Source: Cladorhizidae sp. MBARI D1340-BT2
Lineage: Eukaryota > Porifera > Demospongiae > Poecilosclerida > Cladorhizidae
NCBI GenBank assembly: GCA_028752905.1
Contig: JAQNBH010000133.1
Span: forward strand, 110,156-174,155
Reading direction: 5' to 3'
Length of the DNA stretch: 64,000 nt
The notes beneath the pieces are model-generated. The model saw only the letters and a list, made by a program, of their open reading frames with translations, ran no database searches and was not told the origin of the DNA. A program made the position numbers and the translations under genes. Positions 11,265-22,300 of the stretch are shown here, one piece after another. Positions within the stretch are counted from its first letter, which is position 1. Every line of letters begins with the position of its first letter.

Positions 11265-11562
11265 TGGATTAAAAATCTAAAAACATTAAATGCAGTATAT
11301 AATACTCTTCACACTTGACCACACATTTCAAAGGGCAGGGTGCATTATCTAGTTGCTAAGCAACCCACTGGTATCATCAAAGTGCAGAAGCTAATGGGAT
11401 TTCCTATTCCCTAAATATTGCACACCCACTGATTCTGTATATACAATATATACATGTAGGAGTATGTTTGTGGGGGCCAGCACATGTCTCTGTGGAGTGA
11501 CAGAATGGTGGAAGCAGGCAGCCATCCCTCCTCTCTTTGAAGAAGGGGATTCTCAAGTTATA
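11265..11562. repeat. block B left flank, copy II
   Basis: Duplicated at 31894-32210. It begins TGGATTAAAAATC right after the 67-bp units. It contains a perfect 13-bp palindrome-like GTTGCTAAGCAAC at 11352-11364 and ends TTCTCAAGT before the TATA-flanked inverted-repeat element. No coding signal. Confidence 0.85.
11352..11364. promoter_or_regulatory. X-box-like palindrome (possible RFX site)
   Basis: GTTGCTAAGCAAC resembles the RFX-family X-box (GTNRCC, 0-3 N, RGYAAC), with one half-site off consensus. The duplicate at 31990-32002 matches the consensus fully. There is no nearby gene, so a regulatory role is not supported beyond the motif. Confidence 0.2.
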
Positions 11563-12729
11563 GTCAATTGGAGTAGCCGGGGGGGGGAAGTTGGGGTAAA
11601 AAAAAAGGGGGTCTGGGAAGACACAACTGCTTTAAGAATTTAAGCAATCCTTGATCTGTCTAGTACTTTTAATGGACTTTTCATTAATGTGTGTTTTTGT
11701 ATAAAAATATTAACATGGAGGATATGACAAAATAAAGAACCTAAACATGTAGAAAATACCCGAAATTAACTTTTTTCTGACTCACCTGAACTTTTGGGTA
11801 GATTAATAGTAAATTATGAACGCTAGCCAAAAGAAAATAGTTACTAAATGGTTTATAAAAAACAAAAAATCTGATATTTTAGGGTTTTTTGGACTGGCTT
11901 TTTTTTACCCCAGATATTTTTGGGTTAAAAAAAGCCAGCTGTTTTTTTTTGCAATTTTTTTCTATTTTTCCCCCCAAGTACTGAATAAACCACCTAGTGA
12001 ATGGTACATGGACTATATCATTGTGATGGACAGAATGATACAATAGTATATATATATATAATGTGAGTAACTGAATATGAATGAACCAACTTTAGTATTT
12101 GATTATCAATGGTATATGGACTATCAAAAGTTTTCAGTGATGACGAAGATGCTGATCCCACTTCAGCTGAATTTACCTTCCTTCAAAAAAAGAGAGTGAA
12201 GCACAGACTCAACACACATTTTCTATGATTGGCCAAATGTGGAGATAGTAGCAGTGGATGGTTGCATGTATGGCCCTGTTCAGCCAGTAGTGGAAACAGT
12301 TAGTCGAGGGAAGACACCGCTGAAGTTTGAGTGTGAAGCAAAAGTGATAAACATTTTCAATTAAGAAAATGCAATAAAACCCACTGTAAACCATTACTGT
12401 ACTATTTGAACAAATTTTAATGAAAAAAGATTCAATTGAAATTTTTTTGAAGTAATTAAATTTGATTTTATCTTTTAGGATATTTTTAAAGGAGTGGGGT
12501 TTTTTTACCCCGAACCGGATTTTTTTTTTTACCCCTAAAAAAGCCACCATATTAATAAATATTTTTATTAATATTTCATTATAGGACATAGGATATTTTA
12601 TTTTATTTATGCTAGTCATCATTTGATAGTAAAGTACTAGAGGAGGGCACATGTGTTTTCAGTAAATCCTTTAATCTGGCTCTTAAAAGGTAAAGTTAAG
12701 GGAAACGTGTTTTTTTTAACCCAATTGAC
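11563..12729. mobile_element. TATA-flanked inverted-repeat element in block B, copy II
   Basis: GTCAATTGG at 11563-11571 is inverted as CCAATTGAC at 12721-12729, and TATA sits just outside both ends (11559-11562 and 12730-12733), as expected for a 4-bp target duplication. The ends continue as poly(A)/poly(T) plus GGGGT/ACCC. In copy III the match between ends is longer. The body is about 1.17 kb, A/T rich, with a coding-like relic at 12121-12364 and internal hairpin arms at 11894-11910 and 11932-11948 (one mismatch in 17). Its superfamily is not identified. Confidence 0.5.
12121..12364 (+). pseudogene. coding-like relic in block B, copy II (unknown product)
   Basis: From 12121 one frame reads LSKVFSDDEDADPTSAEF and continues to a stop at 12228. 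An overlapping frame from 12221 reads through VEIVAVDGCMYGPVQPVVET to a stop at 12364. Together they look like one former coding segment broken by a single-base shift. The copy at 32774-33026 is the same except for 9 bp absent here, an in-frame difference. I do not recognise the protein. It lies within an inverted-repeat element, so it could derive from a transposon gene or a captured host exon. It could also be chance open sequence. Confidence 0.3.
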
Positions 12730-12790
12730 TATACCATAAGATTTTAATAATCAAGAATGGAGGACATACTTGCCTTAATCCCATTCACAT
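12730..12790. repeat. block B right flank, copy II
   Basis: CCATAAGATTTT... then GAATGGAGGACATACTTGCC, duplicated at 33381-33421. It leads directly into satellite DNA in both copies. Confidence 0.8.
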
Positions 12791-14752
12791 GTAAATCTAG
12801 CCATTGCCCTATCCCTAGCCAATCCCTTGGCCCTGACCTTCCAAATCCTAACCGTAGTCATTGTCCAGGCCCTAACCCTAGTCATTGTTCCAAGCCCTAA
12901 CCCTAACCCTAGCTATTGCCCTAGCCCTAGCCAATCCCTTGGCCCTGATCCTCCCAATCCTAACTCTAATCATTAGTCATGGTCCAAGCACTAACCCTAA
13001 CCCTAGTCATGGTCCAAGCACTAACCCTAACCCTAGTCATGGTCCAAGCACTAACCCTAACCCTAGTCATGGTCCAAGCACTAACCCTAACCCTAGTCAT
13101 GGTCCAAGCACTAACCCTAACCCTAGTCATGGTCCAAGCACTAACCCTAGCCCTAGTCATGGTCCAAGCACTAACCCTAACCCTAGTCATGGTCCAAGCA
13201 CTAACCCTAACCCTAGTCATGGTCCAAGCACTAACCCTAGCCCTAGTCATGGTCCAAGCACTAACCCTAACCCTAGTCATGGTCCAAGCACTAACCCTAG
13301 CCCTAGTCATGGTCCAAGCACTAACCCTAACCCTAGTCATGGTCCAAGCACTAACCCTAACCCTAGTCATGGTCCAAGCACTAACCCTAACCCTAGTCAT
13401 GGTCCAAGCACTAACCCTAACCCTAGTCATGGTCCAAGCACTAACCCTAACCCTAGTCATGGTCCAAGCACTAACCCTAACCCTAGTCATGGTCCAAGCA
13501 CTAACCCTAACCCTAGTCATGGTCCAAGCACTAACCCTAACCCTAGTAATGGTCCAAGCACTAACCCTAACCCTAGTCATGGTCCAAGCACTAACCCTAA
13601 CCCTAGTCATGGTCCAAGCACTAACCCTAGCCCTAGTCATGGTCCAAGCACTAACCCTAACCCTAGTCATGGTCCAAGCACTAACCCTAACCCTAGTCAT
13701 GGTCCAAGCACTAACCCTAGCCCTAGTCATGGTCCAAGCACTAACCCTAACCCTAGTCATGGTCCAAGCACTAACCCTAGCCCTAGTCATGGTCCAAGCA
13801 CTAACCCTAACCCTAGTCATGGTCCAAGCACTAACCCTAACCCTAGTCATGGTCCAAGCACTAACCCTAACCCTAGTCATGGTCCAAGCACTAACCCTAA
13901 CCCTAGTCATGGTCCAAGCACTAACCCTAACCCTAGTCATGGTCCAAGCACTAACCCTAACCCTAGTCATGGTCCAAGCACTAACCCTAACCCTAGTCAT
14001 GGTCCAAGCACTAACCCTAACCCTTGGTCCAAGCACTAACCCTAACCCTAGTCATGGTCCAAGCACTAACCCTAACCCTAGTCATGGTCCAAGCACTAAC
14101 CCTAACCCTAGTCATGGTCCAAGCACTAACCCTAACCCTAGTCATGGTCCAAGCACTAACCCTAACCCTAGTCATGGTCCAAGCACTAACCCTAACCCTA
14201 GTCATGGTCCAAGCACTAACCCTAACCCTAGTCATGGTCCAAGCACTAACCCTCCTAACCCTAGTCATGGTCCAAGCACTAACCCTAACCCTAGTCATGG
14301 TCCAAGCACTAACCCTAGCCCTAGTCATGGTCCAAGCACTAACCCTAACCCTAGTCATGGTCCAAGCACTAACCCTAACCCTAGTCATGGTCCAAGCACT
14401 AACCCTAACCCTAGTCATGGTCCAAGCACTAACCCTAACCCTAGTCATGGTCCAAGCACTAACCCTAACCCTAGTCATGGTCCAAGCACTAACCCTAACC
14501 CTAGTCATGGTCCAAGCACTAACCCTAGCCCTAGTCATGGTCCAAGCACTAACCCTAACCCTAGTCATGGTCCAAGCACTAACCCTAGCCCTAGTCATGG
14601 TCCAAGCACTAACCCTAACCCTAGTCATGGTCCAAGCACTAACCCTAACCCTAGTCATGGTCCAAGCACTAACCCTAACCCTAGTCATGGTCCAAGCACT
14701 AACCCTAACCCTAGTCATTGTCCAAGCCCTAACCCTAGTCATTGTCCATGTG
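12791..14752. repeat. 30-bp satellite array (about 58 regular units)
   Basis: After a degenerate lead-in (12797-12975) regular 30-bp units run to about 14720: CACTAACCCTAACCCTAG followed by TCATGGTCCAAG. It is the 24-bp unit with an extra 6-bp CCCTAA-type word, so each unit holds CTAACCCTAACCCTA, two and a half telomere-like repeats. A common variant has CCCTAGCCCTAG. A 5-bp deletion near 14024 and a 3-bp insertion near 14254 break the phase. The long open frames on both strands are artefacts. Confidence 0.96.
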
Positions 14753-14927
14753 GAATAGACCACTATATATATTCTAATCTTTGTCCTTCACCATTCACTA
14801 GCTTCACTATTACACTAACTGCATTTCAAGCTTCAGCTCATTATTGTCAATCATTCTTGAGTTACGATACTTGTAGCCGCCCACTTCATTGCATACCTCT
14901 TCAGAAATACCTCTTCAGAAAAGAATA
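14753..14927. repeat. block C, copy II (segmental duplicate)
   Basis: Matches 4936-5130 almost throughout, and likewise lies between a satellite array and a foldback element. It contains a local duplication of TACCTCTTCAGAAA (near 14896 and 14909) not present in copy I. Confidence 0.88.
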
Positions 14928-15247
14928 ATTGGGATAGTACCAAAGTGGTGGTTACCACTTTGGACCTCCATAGATTCTGCACACTTCACTGTATGGACTT
15001 GATCTAGAACTGAAAAGATAGGTCTCTCTGTGTGCTCTCTCTTGATACTAAAAACTGTTGCATAAGTACAAGCAAGCATCCCAAAGGTACAGGCAGTCAA
15101 AGTTGGGGCCTCCAAACCACCTGCCCATGCTGCTAATTGTTGAGTGCAAGGCATTGAAGTTGGCACCTGAGGCTCTCCCATACAATAAGTGCTGTCATTA
15201 TTAGCTCAAACATAAGTAGGTGGTCAAGCACTTGGGCAAGTGTGGGT

Positions 15248-15274
15248 GGCTGGAACATCAACAATGTTCCAGCC
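15248..15274. repeat. perfect 11-bp hairpin
   Basis: GGCTGGAACAT (15248-15258) is followed after 5 bases by ATGTTCCAGCC (15264-15274), an exact inverted copy, within the core of the foldback element. It is not followed by a T-run, so there is no terminator signal. Confidence 0.7.
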
Positions 15275-15710
15275 TCTCCACAATATACTGCATATCTACA
15301 GTCAAGTGTGTGCAATCTAGGAGCAGGCAAGTCATAACCACATGGTCATGTTTGTTATAATTTAGACCCCTCCCTCTTCACAGGAACATAAGCATATAAA
15401 CTGCTGGCCCCATCTGTAGTGTTTGAGCAGCCCTACCAGTCCCAGTGCTTATAGCCACTCAAGACTTGATGCTGGCAAGTAGCTACTAGCAAGAGGTGAG
15501 GGCTGACTCCACTTCACATGGCAACCTGCAGCTCCAATACATGACCATGTAGGGCCAAACTAAACTGGCCTCAGCAATCACTCTACAGGCTGCAGGTGGC
15601 ACATCAATCACTAGCACAGCATGAATGTGTGCACAGATATGCACTTTCATGGTAGCCCACGATTTTCAGGGTGAGTGCACCAATAGCTACTGCCCCATAC
15701 AACCTGTGAA

Positions 15711-15750
15711 CACACACACACTCACCACACACACACACACTCACACACTA
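15711..15750. repeat. CA microsatellite
   Basis: ACACACACAC interrupted by TCACC and TCAC, about 40 bp, in the core of the foldback element. A second short ACACAC stretch lies near 15974-15992. Confidence 0.8.
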
Positions 15751-16324
15751 GAAGCTCATGATGGAGTATGCAGCCATTGATTCATGTCTCCAGATCCACT
15801 GCTCAATGTTGCATAAGTCTTGCTAGTGTAGAGCATCATGATTTATGGGGCCACAGGGAGCTGGTGTGGATGTCTCCTCAAGCACACAGGGTTGGCCTGG
15901 AATGTGTTATGTAACAATATACATAGTTGTGTTGGGACACCAGTGGAGCCCACACACCCTCTACATATCTCTAACACACGCACACACACACCACCTGGAG
16001 CTTGGCCATTAGTGCCTAATTAAAATACTCACATAGTAGAGTAGCTTCCTCTAGTAATGGATACTACATGTATTTCAATTATCAAGCGCTTGAGCTGTAC
16101 ATAGACATTCAGGTTTTGAGGGCCCCAACTTTGACTGCCTGTAACTTTAGCATGGCTATACCTATGCAACAGTTTTTAGTATCAAGAGAGAGCACACAGA
16201 GAGACCTATCTTTTGATCTATATATCAAGTCCATACAGTGAAGTGTGCAGTATCTATGAGGTCCAAAGTCTTAACTACACTTGTTTAACACTTTGGTACT
16301 ATCCCAATGATAAAACTAGCTATG

Positions 16325-19300
16325 GATTAACCCTAGTCATTACCCTGGCCCTAACACTAGCAACTGCACTGGCCCTAGCCATTACCCTGGCCCTAACACT
16401 AGCAACTGCACTGGCCCTAGCCATTACCCTGGCCCTAACACTAGCAACTGCACTGGCCCTAGCCATTACCCTGGCCCTAACACTAGCAACTGCACTGGCC
16501 CTAGCCATTACCCTGGCCCTAACACTAGCAACTGCACACGCCCTAGCCATTGCCCTGGCCCTAACAACACTAGCAACTGCACTGGCCCTAGCCATTACCC
16601 TGGCCCTAACACTAGCAACTGCACTGGCCCTAGTCATTACCCTGGCCCTAACACTAGCAACTGCACTGGCCCTAGCCATTGCCCTGGCCCTAACACTAGC
16701 AACTGCACTGGCCCTAGCCATTACCCTGGCCCTAACACTAGCAACTGCACTGGCCCTAGTCATTACCCTGGCCCTAACACTAGCAACTGCACTGGCCCTA
16801 GCCATTACCCTGGTCCTAACACTAGCAACTGCACTGGCCCTAGCCATTACCCTGGCCCTAACACTAGCAACTGCACTGGCCCTAGCCATTACCCTGGCCC
16901 TAACACTAGCATCTGCACTGGCCCTAGCCATTACCCTGGCCCTAACACTAGCAACTACAGTGGCCCTAGCCATTACCCTGGCCCTAACACTAGCAACTGC
17001 ACTGGCCCTAGTCATTACCCTGGCCCTAACACTAGCAACTGCACTGGCCCTAGTCATTACCCTGGCCCTAACACTAGCAACTGTACTGGCCCTAGTCATT
17101 ACCCTGGCCCTAACACTAGCAACTGCACTGGCCCTAGCCATTGCCCTGGCCCTAACACTAGCAACTGCACTGGCCCTAGCCATTACCCTGGCCCTAACAC
17201 TAGCAACTGCACTGGCCCTAGCCATTACCCTGGCCCTAACACTAGCAACTGCACTGGCCCTAGCCATTGCCCTGGCCCTAACAACACTAGCAACTGCACT
17301 GGCCCTAGCCATTGCCCTGGCCCTAACAACACTAGCAACTGCACTGGCCCTAGCCATTGCCCTGGCCCTAACACTAGCAACTGCACTGGCCCTAGCCATT
17401 GCCCTGGCCCTAACACTAGCAACTGCACTGGCCCTAGCCATTACCCTGGCCCTAACACTAGCAACTGCACTGGCCCTAGTCATTACCCTGGCCCTAACAC
17501 TAGCAACTGCACTGGCCCTAGCCATTACCCTGGTCCTAACACTAGCAACTGCACTGGCCCTAGCCATTACCCTGGCCCTAACACTAGCAACTGCACTGGC
17601 CCTAGCCATTACCCTGGCCCTAACACTAGCATCTGCACTGGCCCTAGCCATTACCCTGGCCCTAACACTAGCAACTACAGTGGCCCTAGCCATTACCCTG
17701 GCCCTAACACTAGCAACTGCACTGGCCCTAGTCATTACCCTGGCCCTAACACTAGCAACTGCACTGGCCCTAGTCATTACCCTGGCCCTAACACTAGCAA
17801 CTGCACTGGCCCTAGTCATTACCCTGGCCCTAACACTAGCAACTGCACTGGCCCTAGCCATTGCCCTGGCCCTAACACTAGCAACTGCACTGGCCCTAGT
17901 CATTACCCTGGCCCTAACACTAGCAACTGCACTGGCCCTAGCCATTACCCTGGCCCTAACACTAGCAACTGCACTGGCCCTAGCCATTACCCTGGCCCTA
18001 ACACTAGCAACTGCACTGGCCCTAGCCATTACCCTGGCCCTAACACTAGCATCTGCACTGGCCCTAGCCATTACCCTGGCCCTAACACTAGCAACTACAG
18101 TGGCCCTAGCCATTACCCTGGCCCTAACACTAGCAACTGCACTGGCCCTAGTCATTACCCTGGCCCTAACACTAGCAACTGCACTGGCCCTAGTCATTAC
18201 CCTGGCCCTAACACTAGCAACTGCACTGGCCCTAGTCATTACCCTGGCCCTAACACTAGCAACTGCACTGGCCATAGCCATTGCCCTGGCCCTAACACTA
18301 GCAACTGCACTGGCCCTAGCCATTACCCTGGCCCTAACACTAGCAACTGCACTGGCCCTAGCCATTACCCTGGCCCTAACACTAGCAACTGCACTGGCCC
18401 TAGCCATTACCCTGGCCCTAACACTAGCAACTGCACTGGCCCTAGCCATTGCCCTGGCCCTAACAACACTAGCAACTGCACTGGCCCTAGCCATTGCCCT
18501 GGCCCTAACAACACTAGCAACTGCACTGGCCCTAGCCATTGCCCTGGCCCTAACACTAGCAACTGCACTGGCCCTAGCCATTGCCCTGGCCCTAACACTA
18601 GCAACTGCACTGGCCCTAGCCATTACCCTGGCCCTAACACTAGCAACTGCACTGGCCCTAGCCATTACCCTGGTCCTAACACTAGCAACTGCACTGGCCC
18701 TAGCCATTACCCTGGCCCTAACACTAGCAACTGCACTGGCCCTAGCCATTACCCTGGCCCTAACACTAGCAACTGCACTGGCCCTAGCCATTGCCCTGGC
18801 CCTAACACTAGCAACTGCACTGGCCCTAGTCATTACCCTGGCCCTAACACTAGCAACTGCACTGGCCCTAGCCATTACCCTGGCCCTAACACTAGCAACT
18901 GCACTGGCCCTAGCCATTACCCTGGCCCTAACACTAGCAACTGCACTGGCCCTAGCCATTACCCTGGCCCTAACACTAGCAACTGCACTGGCCCTAGCCA
19001 TTGCCCTGGCCCTAACACTAGCAACTGCACTGGCCCTAGCCATTGCCCTGGCCCTAACACTAGCAACTGCACTGGCCCTAGCCATTACCCTGGCCCTAAC
19101 ACTAGAAACTGCACTGGCCCTAGCCATTGCCCTGGCCCTAACAACACTAGCAACTGCATTGGCCCTAGCCATTGCCCTGGCCCTAACACTAGCAACTGCA
19201 TTGGCCCTAGCCATTACCCTGGCCCTAACACTAGCAACTGCATTGGCCCTAGCCATTACCCTGGCCCTAACACTAGCAACTGCATTGGCCCTAGCCATTG

Positions 19301-22300
19301 CCCTGGCCCTAACACTAGCAACTGCACTGGCCCTAGCCATTACCCTGGCCCTAACACTAGCAACTGCACTGGCCCTAGCCATTGCCCTGGCCCTAACAAC
19401 ACTAGCAACTGCACTGGCCCTAGCCATTGCCCTGGCCCTAACACTAGCAACTGCACTGGCCCTAGCCATTGCCCTGGCCCTAACACTAGCAACTGCACTG
19501 GCCCTAGCCATTACCCTGGCCCTAACACTAGCAACTGCACTGGCCCTAGCCATTACCCTGGCCCTAACACTAGCAACTGCACTGGCCCTAGCCATTACCC
19601 TGGCCCTAACACTAGCAACTGCACTGGCCCTAGCCATTGCCCTGGCCCTAACAACACTAGCAACTGCACTGGCCCTAGCCATTGCCCTGGCCCTAACAAC
19701 ACTAGCAACTGCACTGGCCCTAGCCATTGCCCTGGCCCTAACACTAGCAACTGCACTGGCCCTAGCCATTGCCCTGGCCCTAACACTAGCAACTGCACTG
19801 GCCCTAGCCATTACCCTGGCCCTAACACTAGCAACTGCACTGGCCCTAGCCATTACCCTGGTCCTAACACTAGCAACTGCACTGGCCCTAGCCATTACCC
19901 TGGCCCTAACACTAGCAACTGCACTGGCCCTAGCCATTACCCTGGCCCTAACACTAGCAACTGCACTGGCCCTAGCCATTGCCCTGGCCCTAACACTAGC
20001 AACTGCACTGGCCCTAGTGATTACCCTGGCCCTAACACTAGCAACTGCACTGGCCCTAGCCATTACCCTGGCCCTAACACTAGCAACTGCACTGGCCCTA
20101 GCCATTACCCTGGCCCTAACACTAGCAACTGCACTGGCCCTAGCCATTACCCTGGCCCTAACACTAGCAACTGCACTGGCCCTAGCCATTACCCTGGCCC
20201 TAACACTAGCAACTGCACTGGCCCTAGCCATTGCCCTGGCCCTAACACTAGCAACTGCACTGGCCCTAGCCATTGCCCTGGCCCTAACACTAGCAACTGC
20301 ACTGGCCCTAGCCATTACCCTGGCCCTAACACTAGCAACTGCACTGGCCCTAGCCATTGCCCTGGCCCTAACAACACTAGCAACTGCACTGGCCCTAGCC
20401 ATTGCCCTGGCCCTAACAACACTAGCAACTGCATTGGCCCTAGCCATTACCCTGGCCCTAACACTAGCAACTGCATTGGCCCTACCCATTACCCTGGCCC
20501 TAACACTAGCAACTGCATTGGCCCTAGCCATTACCCTGGCCCTAACACTAGCAACTGCATTGGCCCTAGCCATTGCCCTGGCCCTAACACTAGCAACTGC
20601 ACTGGCCCTAGCCATTACCCTGGCCCTAACACTAGCAACTGCACTGGCCCTAGCCATTGCCCTGGCCCTAACAACACTAGCAACTGCACTGGCCCTAGCC
20701 ATTGCCCTGGCCCTAACACTAGCAACTGCACTGGCCCTAGCCATTGCCCTGGCCCTAACACTAGCAACTGCACTGGCCCTAGCCATTACCCTGGCCCTAA
20801 CACTAGCAACTGCATTGGCCCTAGCCATTGCCCTGGCCCTAACACTAGCAACTGCACTGGCCCTAGCCATTACCCTGGCCCTAACACTAGCAACTGCACT
20901 GGCCCTAGCCATTGCCCTGGCCCTAACAACACTAGCAACTGCACTGGCCCTAGCCATTGCCCTGGCCCTAACACTAGCAACTGCACTGGCCCTAGCCATT
21001 GCCCTGGCCCTAACACTAGCAACTGCACTGGCCCTAGCCATTACCCTGGCCCTAACACTAGCAACTGCACTGGCCCTAGCCATTGCCCTGGCCCTAACAC
21101 TAGCAACGGCACTGGCCCTAGCCATTACCCTGGCCCTAACACTAGCAACTGCATTGGCCCTAGCCATTGCCCTGGCCCTAACACTAGCAACTGCACTGGC
21201 CCTAGCCATTACCCTGGCCCTAACACTAGCAACTGCATTGGCCCTAGCCATTACCCTGGCCCTAACACTAGCAACTGCATTGGCCCTAGCCATTGCCCTG
21301 GCCCTAACACTAGCAACTGCACTGGCCCTAGCCATTACCCTGGCCCTAACACTAGCAACTGCACTGGCCCTAGCCATTGCCCTGGCCCTAACAACACTAG
21401 CAACTGCACTGGCCCTAGCCATTGCCCTGGCCCTAACACTAGCAATTGCACTGGCCCTAGCCATTGCCCTGGCCCTAACACTAGCAACTGCACTGGCCCT
21501 AGCCATTACCCTGGCCCTAACACTAGCAACTGCACTGGCCCTAGCCATTGCCCTGGCCCTAACAACACTAGCAACTGCACTGGCCCTAGCCATTGCCCTG
21601 GCCCTAACAACACTAGCAACTGCACTGGCCCTAGCCATTGCCCTGGCCCTAACACTAGCAACTGCACTGGCCCTAGCCATTGCCCTGGCCCTAACACTAG
21701 CAACTGCACTGGCCCTAGCCATTACCCTGGCCCTAACACTAGCAACTGCACTGGCCCTAGCCATTACCCTGGTCCTAACACTAGCAACTGCACTGGCCCT
21801 AGCCATTACCCTGGCCCTAACACTAGCAACTGCACTGGCCCTAGCCATTACCCTGGCCCTAACACTAGCAACTGCACTGGCCCTAGCCATTGCCCTGGCC
21901 CTAACACTAGCAACTGCACTGGCCCTAGCGATTACCCTGGCCCTAACACTAGCAACTGCACTGGCCCTAGCCATTACCCTGGCCCTAACACTAGCAACTG
22001 CACTGGCCCTAGCCATTACCCTGGCCCTAACACTAGCAACTGCACTGGCCCTAGCCATTACCCTGGCCCTAACACTAGCAACTGCACTGGCCCTAGCCAT
22101 TGCCCTGGCCCTAACACTAGCAACTGCACTGGCCCTAGCCATTGCCCTGGCCCTAACACTAGCAACTGCACTGGCCCTAGCCATTACCCTGGCCCTAACA
22201 CTAGCAACTGCACTGGCCCTAGCCATTGCCCTGGCCCTAACAACACTAGCAACTGCACTGGCCCTAGCCATTGCCCTGGCCCTAACAACACTAGCAACTG

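Larger units (their letters stand above)
14928..16308. mobile_element. 1.38-kb foldback element with long terminal inverted repeats
   Basis: The left end ATTGGGATAGTACCAAAGTG (from 14928) is inverted at the right end (to 16308). The inverted similarity continues for roughly 150-200 bp inward, through the GCACACTTCACTGTATGG arm, the AGAGAGACCTATCTTTT segment and the CCCAACTTTGACTGCCTGTA segment (right arm near 16126). The core (about 15100-16110) has no protein-like open frame, so the element is non-autonomous. A clear target-site duplication is not seen. A deletion derivative lies at 5131-5345. The 42-bp array starts within 20 bp of its right end. Confidence 0.75.

Noticed and set aside
12209..12652. 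147-codon minus-strand frame in block B
   Set aside because: The copy-III counterpart is much shorter (75 codons), and the opposite strand gives a more protein-like relic with an in-frame indel between copies.
14915..15330. Two short minus-strand frames in the foldback element
   Set aside because: They cross the terminal inverted repeat, have no similarity I recognise, and overlap each other in different frames.
14928..16308. A target-site duplication for the foldback element
   Set aside because: Flanks AAGAATA and GATAAAA share only a few bases, so no duplication of definite length can be claimed.
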